Below, in pieces: positions 31,510 through 43,362 of a stretch of DNA of 64,000 nucleotides; position 1 is the first letter of the stretch, and each line of letters opens with the position of its first letter. The stretch spans positions 519,328-583,327 of the forward strand of contig CAUYUJ010014560.1 of the NCBI GenBank assembly GCA_963575745.1, in the 5' to 3' direction. This DNA comes from Prorocentrum cordatum (taxonomy: Eukaryota; Sar; Dinophyceae; Prorocentrales; Prorocentraceae). A program made the translations under genes and the position numbers. The notes under the pieces were generated by a model, which saw nothing but the letters and a program-made list of their open reading frames with translations, had not been told where the DNA came from and made no database searches.

Positions 31510-33320
31510 GTCTCCCGAATGGATGGGTCAGGCAGCGTTTTCCAGCGACTTTTGCCAGCCCCTAGGGAGGAACAACTTGCACGCATCTGTGACCTGCACC
31601 GAGCCAGCGACGCGCAGCGGCGCTGCGTGCTAGCGACACAGAACGCCCTACTCACCCTCTGCCACGGCCTCCCGGGGCTGGGAAGACCAAGATCGCAGCA
31701 TGCGTGGCGGGCGCATACATGTCCTGCCCCCGCCCCCCCCCCCCCCCTGGGTGGGGAATAGGCTGCTTTGGCGGCGCCAGCGGGTCCACGGGCAACCTGG
31801 CAGAGCAGATCGGGAAGAACCTGGGCCCAGACAACAAGGACCTGTTCCCGCGCTTGGCAGCGCGCCTCGCGCGCGAGGACAAGGTCGAGGGCAGCGTGGC
31901 CAAATCGATCACCCCTGCAATGAAGTACGCTAAGATGTACCGCGTATCCGAGGACGACGCCAACGCGCGGCACGCGAACTGGCGCCGCCAGTTTCGCGCG
32001 GAAGCCGCCGCCGAGGCGAAACTCGCCCTGGCGACGCACAGAGCGGGAGCTGACATCCGAGAGAAGAAGCTCCTCATGCGCATCCTCGACGAGGCAGGAC
32101 AAACGTCCGAGCCCATGGCCATCATGTCCCTGAACCACGCCGTCAGATGCGGAGCCAGGACGGTTCCCTTCGGCGACGAGCGGCAGCTGTGCCCGACGGT
32201 CAAATCCCAGCAGGCGCTCCAGTGGGGGCTAGGTGTCTCCATCCTCGCTAAGTACGTGGCAGCCTATGGGGTCACCCCCGAGTGCAACGTCACGTTGGAG
32301 GAGTTCTATAGGATCCACCCATCCCTGCTCGCGTGGCCATCGCTCGCGTTCTACGGGGGGCGACTGGTTTCCGCCATCCTGGAACCCTTGCAGCAGCGGC
32401 CATGCGCCGAAGGGCTTGGAGCGGCCACTCGCGCAACCCCTGTCCGACCAGGAGTACGAAGCGGCGAAGAGCGAGGACGCCAGCTACGAGACGGGGGACT
32501 CCCTGATCGACATCACAGGCGGAATCAGGAGTAAGGCAGCTTGCGTGGCCCCGAAAAGGAGCAGCGTCCCCAGCTACGACCGGCATCGTTTCATTATCGC
32601 CCATATCCCCATCGCAAAAGGTGCAGCCCAACTTCCAGGGCGGCTACGCGAACATCCACGAAGCGCGCACGGTGGTGGCACTGGTATGCGCCCTCGAGCC
32701 ATGGTTAAGATCAACCAAGAGCACCATCCTCATCCTGTCGCCCTACAAGCTCCAGCTGACCCCCGTACTGGCCGGCAACCCGCGCTCACTCCACGACATC
32801 AGACGTTGCTCGCGGGCGGCGCAAGGGGGCGGCACCGACGACGCCACTGGCCCCAGCTCCCTGCGACAACAAGGACGGGACAGCTCCGCCTCTTCTCACA
32901 GCACCAAAGCGCCTGCGGGAGGGGTTTGGATCAATCACGCCACGCCGGCAAACGGCCTGAGTGAGCGCTTAAGGGATCGCAGAACTCGTTCCCCGGCACC
33001 TGGAGAGCGAGGCGACCCGGATCACCACCATCGACGCCGCGCAGGGGCAGGAGGCCTCCTTCGTCATCCTCATGACCACTCGAGCCAACTCCATGCTAAA
33101 CTGGGGCCACGTCGGCGACCGGCACCGCGTCGACGTGGGGCTGACACGTCCGCGGTGCAACCTCACTATGACTGCCGACGCAAGGATGTTCCGCACGGCC
33201 GCAGACGCTGCACTCCATCACCTGAGCACCTGGGCCCGGAGGGCGGACCTTGCCTTCGAGTTCCACACGCATCGAGATGGCACCCTGGGTCAGACTCAGG
33301 CGGCCGACCAGGGTTTTCAT
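31510..33320 (+). pseudogene. UPF1-like SF1 helicase, broken in several frames
   Basis: A UPF1/SMG-2-like superfamily 1 helicase (AAA_11/AAA_12), whose relatives act in RNA surveillance or DNA repair. Pieces in order: LLTLCHGLPGLG (31640-31680) then, one frame over, KTKIAACVAGAYMSC, so Walker A is split by an apparent single-base loss near 31681-31685; a 15-C run follows. One open frame (31704-32534) carries motif II ILDEAGQTSEP, motif III FGDERQLCPTV and the YRIHPSLLAWPSLAFYGG block. The C-terminal RecA half continues in other frames: EARTVVALVCALEP with LILSPYKLQL (32650-32755), then ITTIDAAQGQEASFVILMTT with VDVGLTRPRC (33020-33160), which are motifs V and VI. The gene is recognisable end to end but interrupted at least three times. 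Confidence 0.85.
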
Positions 33321-33339
33321 GGGCGAAATGCCCTAATCA

Positions 33340-34470
33340 ACCAACCCTGACGAAAAGGCCAGGCTAGCGGCGGATGCTGAGCGCAGGCGGAAGGAGAAGG
33401 AAGTGGTTCGGGCTACACCTGCACCAGTTCGGCGTCGCAGACCAGCCCACTGACCCCAACCTTCAGGACAGGGAGGGATGGCGCATGAACGAATTCCTCT
33501 TCTACTGCTCAGCGCTGGTAGGACTGGGCGCCGGCGACCTGGTCTATACCGCGGTCTTCGCGACCATCGCGCGGACGATAGGACTCGGAGTCACCGGCAA
33601 GGGCACCGCGCGCGCACTCGACCCCAACCCGATCCCACCCCGAAGGAACCGACCGAACGTGCCGGCAGCTTGGCATATCAAGGAGACCTGCATCCCCGCC
33701 GACGCCCCCAGGCGCAGACCGCAGACCCAGACGCTGGCACCCATCCGCCTGCAGATGCCAGAAGCACAGGGAGCCACCCACAACGGCCGTGTTCCACGCC
33801 TTCAGCAGCATGAACCCAAAAGAAAGCCCAGCCTCTGTCGTCAACAGCCTCCGGGACAGCACCGGCGCGACCTTGGGCGATATCTGGGCCAGGGTCCTCC
33901 TCGCCCTGTCCCTGCTTATACAGCGCGAGCCGCGCACCTGTCTGTGCCCAAGCGGGGGCGCCGAGGGCATCGGGGACGCGCAGGAAGCCATCCTCGGCCT
34001 GTGCGAGCCGCACCGCCCACGCGACAAGACTGCGCGTGACCAACTGGGCACGTTGTTCGGGCCCCAGAGGAAGCACTTCAACCAGCTGCACTCCGCGCTG
34101 GAGCTCTTGATCAAAGCGGCGCCCCGCTTGGTCACGGTCGCCCACCACCACCCCCTGGCCAAGAGGGCGAACTGCCCCGCGACCTGGGAGGGCCCAGTGG
34201 CCAAGAAGTTCCCGTTCCAGGCCACCCTCGCAATCGTCGAGGGCATCGTGCCCACAGCCGACCTGGCAGCCTTGGAAGCCCACGAATGCGCTGCATGCGC
34301 GCTCTACGTCGACGCGATCTCATCCGACATCGGCCTCGCCCACGACCCGACCAAGCAGGCAAGCAGCATCGCCTGGATAAGTGGAAGATACTCCTATGCG
34401 CGCCTACACCTGGACGCACCGGCCCCTCTTGGGCCACGCCCTGGAGCGACGCTAAGGCCCCCATGGTGAG
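33340..34470 (+). pseudogene. Coding-like continuation after the UPF1-like helicase, unknown
   Basis: NPDEKARLAADAERRRKEKE reads on at 33346-33405, then the frame changes to 33374-33600 (GWRMNEFLFYCSALVGLG). A 226-codon open frame at 33789-34469 follows (starting after AVFHAFSSMNPKE; includes AHECAACALYVDAISSDIGL). These look like ordinary globular protein, not repeat. They run in the same direction as the helicase and could be its C-terminal extension. I recognise no family. Confidence 0.45.
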
Positions 34471-35200
34471 ACAGCCGAGACACCAGGTGGAAGAAGGACC
34501 AGTAAAAGGCCGACTTCTACTGTCAAGGATGCCTGCGCGGCCCCTTCAAGCACGATTAAGGCGCATACGTCAGCAAACAGATCCGCCAAACCATCAGAAG
34601 CAACAGGCTGGCGGAATACTACCATGGGAAGGACCTGACCTGGCTTTGCATATGCTGCTGGGCTACGAAGGCAATGGCCGAGCGACAGCTCATTCCTGAC
34701 GACGTGGACTTCAAAACCTGGGTCAACGACCGCCCCGACGAAATGCCTGTCCGCGCAAAGCGTGCCCTTCCTGGGATGTGTCCGACGCCTTTACCCACGG
34801 CCCCGACGACCCTGGAGCAGCTGCTGGCCCCGCTGGATGGCGGCCTTAATCCCCTCAACGTAGGAACCACCCCCCCAGCCAGCGCCGCGAACGACGACCG
34901 CCTGATCAGCCAATTCTACACTGTGAATGTCGGCATCTGGAGGTGCGACGGATGCCCTCGGGCACGGAGGGGCACCGGCGGGGGCCGGGACAGGCCTGCC
35001 CAGGCATGTGCGGACACGCCGCGGATCCAGAAGGACTCCGCGACGGCTTCAGCCTGGTCCACGGCCCTCCCCCGTGCAGCTGATGAGGGAGATGTTCCTG
35101 GCCAAGCGCTGGCACGCGGGCTGGCGCTGCAAGGGGCGCCGCATCCACCAGCGGGACATGCGCCCATCAGACGCGGGCGAGATACTCAGTAACTGCGGCC
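34471..35200 (+). pseudogene. CxxC zinc-ribbon-like coding segment, unknown
   Basis: In shifting frames the plus strand reads ADFYCQGCLRGPFKHD, then AYVSKQIRQTIRSNRLAEYY, TWLCICCWATKAMAERQ, IPDDVDFKTWVNDRPDEMP and FYTVNVGIWRCDGC. Three CxxC pairs in about 150 residues suggest zinc ribbons or treble clefs. One stop and at least one frameshift interrupt it. It probably belongs to the same original gene as the flanking segments. Confidence 0.45.
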
Positions 35201-37220
35201 CCGACGTATACCCCAAAGCAGGGGGCAAACCTCTCCCCGCGCTACCGGGCATCCCCGCGTCAACCGCAAAAGGCGCAGCACGCCCCAGCCCAGAGGAGAC
35301 GCGGCGACGCGCAGCCACCTGGGGCGATGCTGAGCGCAATTGCCACGACCGCCGCGCCTCTGCACTGCCACCCCCGCCCCGGGATCCAGACGCCGCTGTC
35401 TCCGCTCAGCCCCCCGCTGAAAGCGCAGCCGCCAGCGGGGCTCATCAGCGCGCCAACCCACGGGCGGGCGTGCGCCCCGAGCAGACACCCGGCCCAGTCC
35501 AGCGACCAAGGCCCGCCAAGGAAAGGCGCGCGACACCCAGCCCAGTCCAGGCTACCACCCCCTGCCCATCATCAACCAAGCCGCCCACCAACGGTGGCGA
35601 TTCACCCCTTACCCCTTCCCTTCCACCCACACCGCGTGGCGACGAGCCGACCCCAGCCCAGCCGGCCGCGCGGCCCGCGGCCACCAAGTCCGGCGGGGCA
35701 CCGCCGCCGCTCGGCCCAACACCCGAACCCATCGGGAGGGGTGCAGAACACGGCAGCCGCGGAGTGCTGCAGAGGCAGGTCCGAGACACGCCCATCTCGG
35801 GATCCCCGTGCCCAGCTGCCACAGACAATCAATGCGTCCAGTGCGGCGACTACGCGGTCATCAGGGGTGGCCCCCTTCCCCGCGCCAGGTGGTTCAGCAC
35901 GACGGACTGCGACGAGCCCCTCGCGACGCAGCCCCTGGCTGGGGCCGTTTTCGGACCCGCCCTCCGCATCGCCGCGCGAGAGCAGGACGCGCGCACATGC
36001 TGCTCGTCCAGATCGGCGGAGAGTGGCTGGATGTGCGAGGCGTCGGCGACAGGACGCTTCGCGTATACGTCCTCAGCGGAGACGCAGCGCTCCGCGCAGC
36101 GACCTTTTTGGAGAGCTCCCAAGGGAAGATGCACGGAAAGCAAATGGCGGCAACCCCCGATAACCCTTCGAGCGGCGTCAGCACCACGGGAGACAGAGCA
36201 GCGCCCGCAAAACGCATGCAGGACAGGCCCCGACCTGAGCCCTACCCGCAACAATCCAGCACACAGGACCCCACTTACGAATCTGCATCCCTCATGCCGC
36301 CTAGGGGGGAGGACCCTGACTGGGGCAACGAAGACCAGGCTAAAGAGGAGAAGCTGCGCTGCGCCGAGGCCCTTAGCGGGGTCCACCCCATCTCCTCGTC
36401 CTCTGACTCGGGCACCGCTGAGGAGCACCAAGCTAAGGCGAGTCCTCAGAGTGAGCGGCACGCCAGCCCCGAGAAAGAGCCCCGCAGCACCGACCAGAGG
36501 GATGCCCACGCATCCACCGAGCCAGTCCTGCGTCCCGAGGCCGTCCGTGGCGGGCGATCGGAACCTGCGCAGGCGCCGAGGACCCGCGCCCGGCGCCCAT
36601 CCCTCTCTCGGCGCGCCCCCCAAAGCGCCCGCGCGGCAAGGTGCGGGAACCAGTCGCCTGGGAGCCGTATACCACGGCGGTGAGGCGCGAGTCCAGAGAG
36701 GGCGACCCGCCGCGCGCAAGAGAGCGACGCCGCGACCGCGACCGCGACCGTAACCCGAGCGCAGCGGGGGCGCCGTGGCGCAAACACGACGCCAAGGACT
36801 GGAACACAACAAAAGAGCGCTACTGGGACCGGACCCAGGACACTGGCTGGGGCTCGGCTAGCGCACCCTGGCGCCAGCCAGAATCGCGCAACTCCCACAA
36901 ACCGCAACCATGCCGACACCAGTTGGTCACACGCCGCGTGCCACGCTGGATGGCAGCGCCTCCCAAACGAGACAGCAGTAACACACCTGAAGAGGTTGCA
37001 GACGGAGGGGGGATACCCATTTAACGTAGCCTGGCATTCGTGGTGCAGGCACAACTAAAAAGAGCAGGGCAAGGGCAAGTCCAAAGAACAGGCGCCCTTC
37101 AACCCACGCCGTTGGCAGCAGTGGATCATCGACAAATTCCTGGATGACATGAAGGCCAACAACTACCACGTGGACCGATGGTCCAGCAGCGCAAGTGCCC
37201 GCGTGGACTGAGCGGGAGCA
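35201..37220 (+). pseudogene. Pro/Ala/Arg-rich coding-like tail with RS-like end, unknown
   Basis: The frame 34927-36753 is open for 608 codons. It is strongly proline-rich from about 35260 to 35800 and gives NQCVQCGDYAVIRGG near 35830. Another frame has a compact piece, LLVQIGGEWLDVRGVGDRTL (about 36000-36060). 36640-37024 is Arg/Asp-rich (RERRRDRDRDR) followed by WRKHDAKDWNTTKERYWDRT. Low-complexity linkers with RS/RD tails are common in RNA-processing proteins. High GC alone can keep frames open, so much of this is uncertain. Confidence 0.35.
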
Positions 37221-37439
37221 AAAGCTCTATCAGGAAGTGCAGGGAAGTCGCTAAGGGTGACGGGCGCGACGGGGACCAGGCCCGCAATTCCGGGTACCAC
37301 GACACCTGAAACTGGGAAGCGTCCGCGGCGCTGACTGCCGCCGGCCCTACCACACCCGACCCGCTGCACCACGGCCCAACCTGCCCGCCACTCCCATTAC
37401 CTGCGTCCCCGTCCCCTAACCGCCCCACACCTCTCCACC

Positions 37440-37815
37440 AGCTTGGGACCACGTGTCCCCCTTACCCGCTTCACCTGCTACCCCTCGCCCGTGCGGCGTC
37501 CGCTGTCCAAGCGTTGGCATTCACCTGTTCACCTGAGCCTGCCCTCTCCTCGCCCTCCTCTCCTCCCCTCTTGTATCCAAGGATCTGGGACTCTGTGTGC
37601 TACCTGTTTGCATCGGCTGATTGACTTTCCCTGACTTGGGACTCTGTGTCCCCCCTGTGCCCATCTGCTGTTTCCCACGGATATGGGACTCTGTGTCCTA
37701 CCTGTACCCATCGGCTGAACGTGATTCGAGGACCTGGGACTCTGTGTCCCCCCTGTAACCATCGGCTGGACTTGCCTCAAAGATCTGGGACTCTGTGTCC
37801 CCCTCTGCTCTTACA
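37440..37815. repeat. About 50-bp GGGACTCTGTGTCC tandem repeat
   Basis: GGGACTCTGTGT at 37587, 37638, 37684, 37737 and 37787, each followed by CCTGTNCCCATCGGCTG. A diverged first unit lies at 37443. Confidence 0.88.
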
Positions 37816-37879
37816 CCGGACTCACTTCTATAGCGCTCACTTCTATAGTGCTCACTTTGAAATTGTGGTCCGGAAGGGG

Positions 37880-38060
37880 CCGCACATGCAGGCACATGCC
37901 GCACAGTCGCATGCACATGCCCATGCAAATATACAAAAGCCTCAACAGCATTGCCGCACATGCGCGCACATGCCACACCGTCCGACACACAGTCGAATGC
38001 ACGGTCAAGCAAAACTCTGAAAGCATAGACGCACATGCCCGCACATGCCGCAGAGATGTC
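37880..38060. repeat. GCACATGC short-motif array
   Basis: GCACATGC or near copies occur about every 10-20 bp. The same motif in both orientations forms the array at 39625-39985. Confidence 0.75.
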
Positions 38061-38104
38061 GCAGGCGATAGTGGCCTGACCACCTGAGCTCGGGGCATTT
38101 CGCA

Positions 38105-39000
38105 ACCCAGAGTTCCGAGGATGTCTCAGGCAAGCGTGGCCGGATCACCATGGGGCAGGGCATCTTGGAAACCAGAGTGGCGAGGATGTCGCTGGTCAAG
38201 GTGACCAGACGACCATGGGGCAGGACACCTCCGAGGTCTGAGTTGTGAGGATGTCTCAAGCGAAAGTGGCCTGACCACCATGGGGCAAAGATCTCTGAGG
38301 TCAGAGTTGCGAGGATGTCTCTGGGGAGAGTGGTCTGACCACCTCAGCCCAGGGCATCTCGGAGCCCAGAGTTGCGAGGATGTCTCAGGCAGGACTGGCC
38401 TGACCACCTGCTCAGGGCATCTCAGAACCCAGAGTTGCGAGGGTCTCAGGCGAAAAAGGCCGAGACACTATGGAGCAGGGCATCATTGAGGTCAGAGTTG
38501 CGAGGATGTCTCAGGCAAAAGTGGCCTGAACAGCTCAACTCAGGGCATCTCGGGCGAGGATGTCTAAAGCGAAAGTGGTCTAACCACCTCAGCTCAGGGC
38601 GTCTCGGAACCCAGAGTTCCGAGGATGTCTCAGGCGAAAGGGGCCGAGACACTATCGAGCAGGGCATCATTGAGATCAGGGTTGCGAGGATGTCTCAGGC
38701 GACAGTGGCTGACCACCTCAGCTCGGGGCATATCGGAATCGAGACTTGCGAGGATGTCTCAGGCGACCGTGGCCTGACCAGCATGGGGCAGGAGATCTCT
38801 GAGGTCAGAGTTGCGAGGATGTCTCAGGCGAAAGTGGTCTAACCACCTCAGCTCAGGGCGTCTCGAAACCCAGAGTCCAGAGGATGTCTCAAGCGAAAGT
38901 GGCCGGGCCACCATGGGGCAGGGCATCTCCGAGACCAGAGTTGCGAGGATGTCTCAGGCGAAGGTGGCCAGATCACTCCATGTCAAAGCACGTCGGCCTC
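38105..39000. repeat. 64-65-bp tandem repeat, about 14 copies
   Basis: GAGGATGTCTCAGGCGAAAG at 38117, 38182, 38247, 38311, 38376 and onward, spaced 64-65 bp, with CTCAGGGCATCTCGGAACCC inside each unit. The core GAGGAWGTCTCAGGCG is shared with the 160-bp repeat at 2936-3643. Confidence 0.92.
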
Positions 39001-39171
39001 CAGATTGCCGACGACGTCTCACGCGGAACTGGCCGGACGCGAACGCGCCGGCGTCCGGAGACGAACGCCGGCCCCGGCATTCTTGCACGTCCCGCACATG
39101 CACTGCACAGGTACGCACAGTATTCGCACAGGCCGAGCTCGCCGGTGGCCGAGCCAGGCCAGCGATTCCGA

Positions 39172-39222
39172 GATTCCCTGAGCTCGGGCCGTCAAGCCAC
39201 TTTCGCCTGAGACATCCTCGCA
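39172..39222. repeat. Single inverted copy of the 64-bp unit
   Basis: CACTTTCGCCTGAGACATCC is the reverse complement of the array core, lying 170 bp beyond the array and abutting a CTC microsatellite. Confidence 0.9.
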
Positions 39223-39225
39223 ACT

Positions 39226-39420
39226 CTCACCTCCTCCTCCTCCTCCTCCTCCTCCTCCTCCTTCCTCCTCCTCCTCCTCCTCCTCCTCCTCCTCCTCCTC
39301 CTCTCCTCTGGCCGAGCCGAACAGGCAGGCGGGCCGGCCGAGCCGGGGGCGCCCGCCTCCTCCGCCCCCCCCTCCTCCCCCCCCTTCCACCTCCCCCCCC
39401 CCCGTCCCTGTTTCTCCGGC
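39226..39420. repeat. CTC microsatellite and C-rich tract
   Basis: 39229-39305 is nearly pure CTC triplets; 39358-39405 is C-rich. Confidence 0.93.
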
Positions 39421-39624
39421 CGAGCTGAGAAGGCGCGCGGGAGAGTATTTTATTAGGCGGGCGCGCCACCGCCAGCTCACGAACCGGGCGAAGAACCGCC
39501 CCCGCCAGCAGCGGGCGAGTCTAAACGCACAACAAACTCTTTCAGGAAGCCCTGGCGCGCCCCAGGTTAGCTCTGCGAAGGCCAGGAAACATTGGAGGCA
39601 CAGGGGTCCCAGACAGCTCCTAGG

Positions 39625-39985
39625 GCATGAGCGTGCATGTGCATTGGGATGTGCACGCATGTGCGCCCGCGCGCTTCACCGCATGTGCGTGCATGTGCGG
39701 GCCCGCGCGGCCTCCCGAAGAGAGGTTGCACAGGCATGTGCGTGCATGTGCCGATGACAGATCTGCGATTCTCGAACACCTCCCGCATGTGCAGGCATGT
39801 GCGCGCATGTGCGTCGGACTGTGCGTGCATGTGCGTATGATGGATACATCAAAACACAGCGCACATGCCCCCGCACATGCCCGGGCACGACGTGCACAGT
39901 AGGAAGTCCACCCAAGAAGGACCGCACAGGCCTGGCACATGACTGGCACATGCCGCGCACATGCGCGCACATGACAGCGCAAAAA
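39625..39985. repeat. GCATGTGC / GCACATGC inverted arrays
   Basis: From 39625 to about 39838 the motif appears as GCATGTGC; from about 39858 to 39975 it appears as GCACATGC. The two halves are inverted with respect to each other around a 20-bp centre (ATGATGGATACATCAAAACA), giving strong fold-back potential. Confidence 0.85.
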
Positions 39986-41270
39986 CGGCCGCACATACAC
40001 CCACCCAGGGGTATAGATGTGAGTGCGGTGTACCTGCGAAGCGTTTGTACGGCGGCAACGTGCGTGGCACGCCCGCGCTGGGGCCTCGGGCCTTGCCTGT
40101 GCGTATTGGGACGTGTCCCCACGCGGGCACCTCGGGACTCCGGCCGGCGTGGGACGCTGGCCTCTCTCCTCCCTGCCCGCTTTTTCCTCCCCGTTCGCTC
40201 TCCCCCCCTCCCATGGCGGAGGCGCCCGGCACAGCGCGGCTCCGGCCCGGGTCTGGCTCTGCACCTTGCCGCCTTGGCGGCCCCGCTCACCCTGGGCAGC
40301 GCGGCTCCGGCCCGGCCCACGGCAGGCGGACACAGTCGGCCTTCATGCCGAACCTCGTGGCTGCTACCTGGACGTGGATTGGACTACCACCCCAGGCCGC
40401 TACTGACCACCCGGTGGCACGACGCTGCACATCGACTTCGTGGTCGTCCGCATCTCCTGGGCCCCTCCTTACCAGTCGGTGGCACCTTGTGCAGTTCGCC
40501 TTCCTGGTCTCCCTCTACCTCGCGGACGTTGACTTGCTCACGGCCCTCCTCACGCAGCACTCGAGGATGGTGTTCTTGGCGCGCCGTTGACAGCAACACC
40601 AATCCACTTTCCCTCTGGGAGCGCGCCCCCTGCTCCAGTCCATGGCGTACCTTGTCTTGTGCAAGATCTTCGGCACCGCCTGTTTTCTGAGCCCTCCGGC
40701 CGCCTGAAGCCCCGCCCGTCCGCGCCCTGTCTCCCCAATCAGGGCTACCCGCGTCCCGTTTAGCTCTTGACAGGAAGGGGCCCGCTCCCGACCCGCAGAC
40801 CAAAAACGTCCCCCGAATGGATGTCGAAGTAAAGCTGCTGGTGCGGGTCATGGTGCTCCGCGTGGAAATGTTGGCCCCCGCCGTAGTGTTACGCGACGCG
40901 GGACCAAGCCTGCCCCCAAGCGGTGGGTAAGAAGTGTCCAGACCAAACTGTACGCGTTCCCCGGGCCAGGGTCGGAGCAGGAGTTATGGTAGGGCAAAAC
41001 AGCGATGTAGACCTGGACGTAGGTGCAGGGGTCGAAGTAGCGGAAAGGGGAAAAAAGAAAGGACGAAACAGATGACGACCGTGATGGAGAAGAGCACGGG
41101 GTAGGAGACCACGAGGAAACCGGAGAAGGCGCAGCCGGCGCGGTCAACGATGCAGAAGACCTCTGCGTCGGAGTGAAGGTCGGCCAAAATTGGATACGGA
41201 ACCCCGCCATCATTGTGAATGAATTCCCCCTAGATCCGATCATTCATATAAGCCGGCATCACACAACGCC
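39986..41270. other. No gene seen; one copy of the GTGGTGCTCCGCGTGG repeat
   Basis: GC-rich with several open frames on both strands, none recognised. 40803-40880 (GGATGTCGAAGTAAAGCTGC ... GTGCTCCGCGTGGAAATG) is a lone copy of the unit seen at 31.2 kb. Confidence 0.45.
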
Positions 41271-43290
41271 ATTCAATGAATCGCATCATACGCAGTGCGT
41301 GGCACAAGGCTGGAACAGACGCGAAGGGGGGAAATTATGCTGGGTGTAAACACTCGCCAACTATGGAAACTGAAACTTGTGGCGGGCATTGCGGCGCCTG
41401 GCATACGCGATGCTCCTCCGCAGCGGCATACAAAGAGCAACCCTGGGCTGCGTACGCGACCCAGGGTCGGCCAGCAGCGGCCGCAAGCACCATCGCGCAA
41501 TACCCCTGCAGACAGTAGCATCGAAGCTATCAATTCTGGGAGGGAGGGGGAGGAGGAGGAGGAGGAGGAGGGAGGAACCACCCTTCTCATGCTACACTTG
41601 TGCTACAAGTTTGAAGTGTGCGCCATCATGGAGCACCCGAGCAGTTTGGAATCCAGGAGTTTGGCACCGTCGGCTTGGATGCTGCCGCAGTTGGCCGTGT
41701 TTCGTGACAAGGAGCATGCTCGATTTTACCACATCCATCAATGCACGCTCGGGAGCGCGAGCTTGAAGCCTACCACCCTCCTCGCGATCCACTGCTCGAC
41801 CCTGGGGGAGGAGATCGAAGCTCGAGGAGGTTGCAGGTGGGACGGATCACACCACCATGTCTCCCATGAAGGGCGGCATGAGGAGGGCCTCTGCGAGCTC
41901 CAGGGCAAGGCCATCTTCAGGCAGGTCAGGCCCCAGGTTGCTCGGCTTTCTGGAGTGGCGGGGGAGGGGGACTTTGACCCTGGTCTTGCCCCCTTCTGCG
42001 TTCCCCTCGACCCCTACCTCCAGGATGAGCGTGGCGCCGATTTTGCGTCGTTCGACAGTCGCCATGCCACCTGATCCCCTTCCTCTCCCTCCCTCTCTTC
42101 CTCTTGGTCCTTTTTTCCCGTCTCTAGGATAGGCAGCGAACCACTAATGCCTTTACGAGCGAGCGAGCGAGCGAGGAGGGAGGAAGAGAAGAGAAGAGGA
42201 ACCGATGCATCCGTACGAGGATTGGGGCCTACGATGCTCGCCTCGAAATCCGAAGCCGCTAGCACAGCGGTGGGAGCCCGCGCCAACGGAAACAAAAGCC
42301 GCCATGCTATGGAGCTGCATATTTCCGCCAGCACCCTTTAACAATTTTAATGCCGACGGTCGGCGTCAAGACCCCCCCCCCCAAGGACCGAGCAGATGGG
42401 GTCGGATGAAAACGCAATATCGCTAATGCATCGGGGACTCATCGGCGACATCGGGATGGTACAGATCGGATGCATCGGCGATGTGGCGCGACCTTCCGGC
42501 CCCAACTACGTTGAGCTCATGTGGGCGGCCTGGACCAATCCCCCCCTTTCTCCGCCCCGCTCCTCGTCCGCGACCAGGTTGCTCTGGAACTGGTAGAAGG
42601 TGGGGATCTCGGCGCCTCTGCGGCGGCGACCAGGGCGGGGGGGCGTCGGAGCGCAAGCCCTCTGAAGAGGAAGGGGGGGCCTCCAAAAGCTACGATGGCC
42701 GGAGCCCAAGAACGGTCAAGCCAGGGGGGTGGGGATAGAAGGAGGACGCGAAGCAGGAGGAGATGAATGGGGGAGGGGGAGGACGAGGAGGGGAGCAGAG
42801 GTAAGGGGAGCATGAGAAGGGGTGAGAAAGAAACACGCCCCCGATGTGACGAATCGCATCGAACTGCAACAACTCTCTTGTTGAATGAAACCGCTGGTTG
42901 GTCGGCGGAATGGCGCAGAAGTAATGTTACGCTCGCCTGCGGGCGGAAGGCGGCCACCGATTCTCAGACCAACACTGGTGATAAAGACCTCCCCCTATTC
43001 AGGAGCCACGCCCGCGTACGACTTACACTCCTCGGCGAGGGCCACCCAGGGCCTCAGCCACTCTGGTGGGGACCATTTTGGGCCCCACCCCCTCGGCAAT
43101 TGCCATCATAGGGGCTGCAAGGGGCTTGCTCCCATGTTTCACATTACGGCATTGATAATCAAGTGGAGGGGCCGGAAACCTCCTTGCGAGGCCAACGAAG
43201 ACGCCTGCAAGGATGGGTCCAACACGCCTCCGCTTTCATACTTCACTCAACCAATACACCAATCACCCCATTTCTCACACTCCTCTAACA
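41271..43290. other. No gene recognised
   Basis: Frames of 100-260 codons exist (for example 41295-42074 plus and 41847-42065 minus) but resemble nothing I know. 41545-41570 is GAG-rich. 42405-42490 carries the ATGCATCGGCGATG motif family also present at 25775-25855. Confidence 0.4.
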
Positions 43291-43303
43291 CATTTTGGCT
43301 CAA
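43291..43303 (+). other. Possible relict of the dinoflagellate spliced leader
   Basis: CATTTTGGCTCAA is identical to 13 consecutive bases of the 22-nt dinoflagellate spliced leader. The 5' part (CCGTAGC) is not conserved. By chance a given 13-mer is expected about 0.002 times in 64 kb of both strands. A relict would mark sequence that re-entered the genome through a trans-spliced mRNA. Confidence 0.45.
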
Positions 43304-43362
43304 CGGTCATTGCTTCATCCGTGGGCTGGTGGCAAGGGCGACCTCACCCTGCTTGCTCCAAA

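Noticed and set aside
35049-36812. Minus-strand frames antisense to the Pro/Arg-rich region
   Set aside because: GC-rich third positions keep the opposite strand open; the plus strand follows on from the helicase and contains the only recognisable motifs.
37529-37780. Short repetitive ORF with HRVP/MGTG units
   Set aside because: Translation of the 50-bp GGGACTCTGTGTCC repeat.
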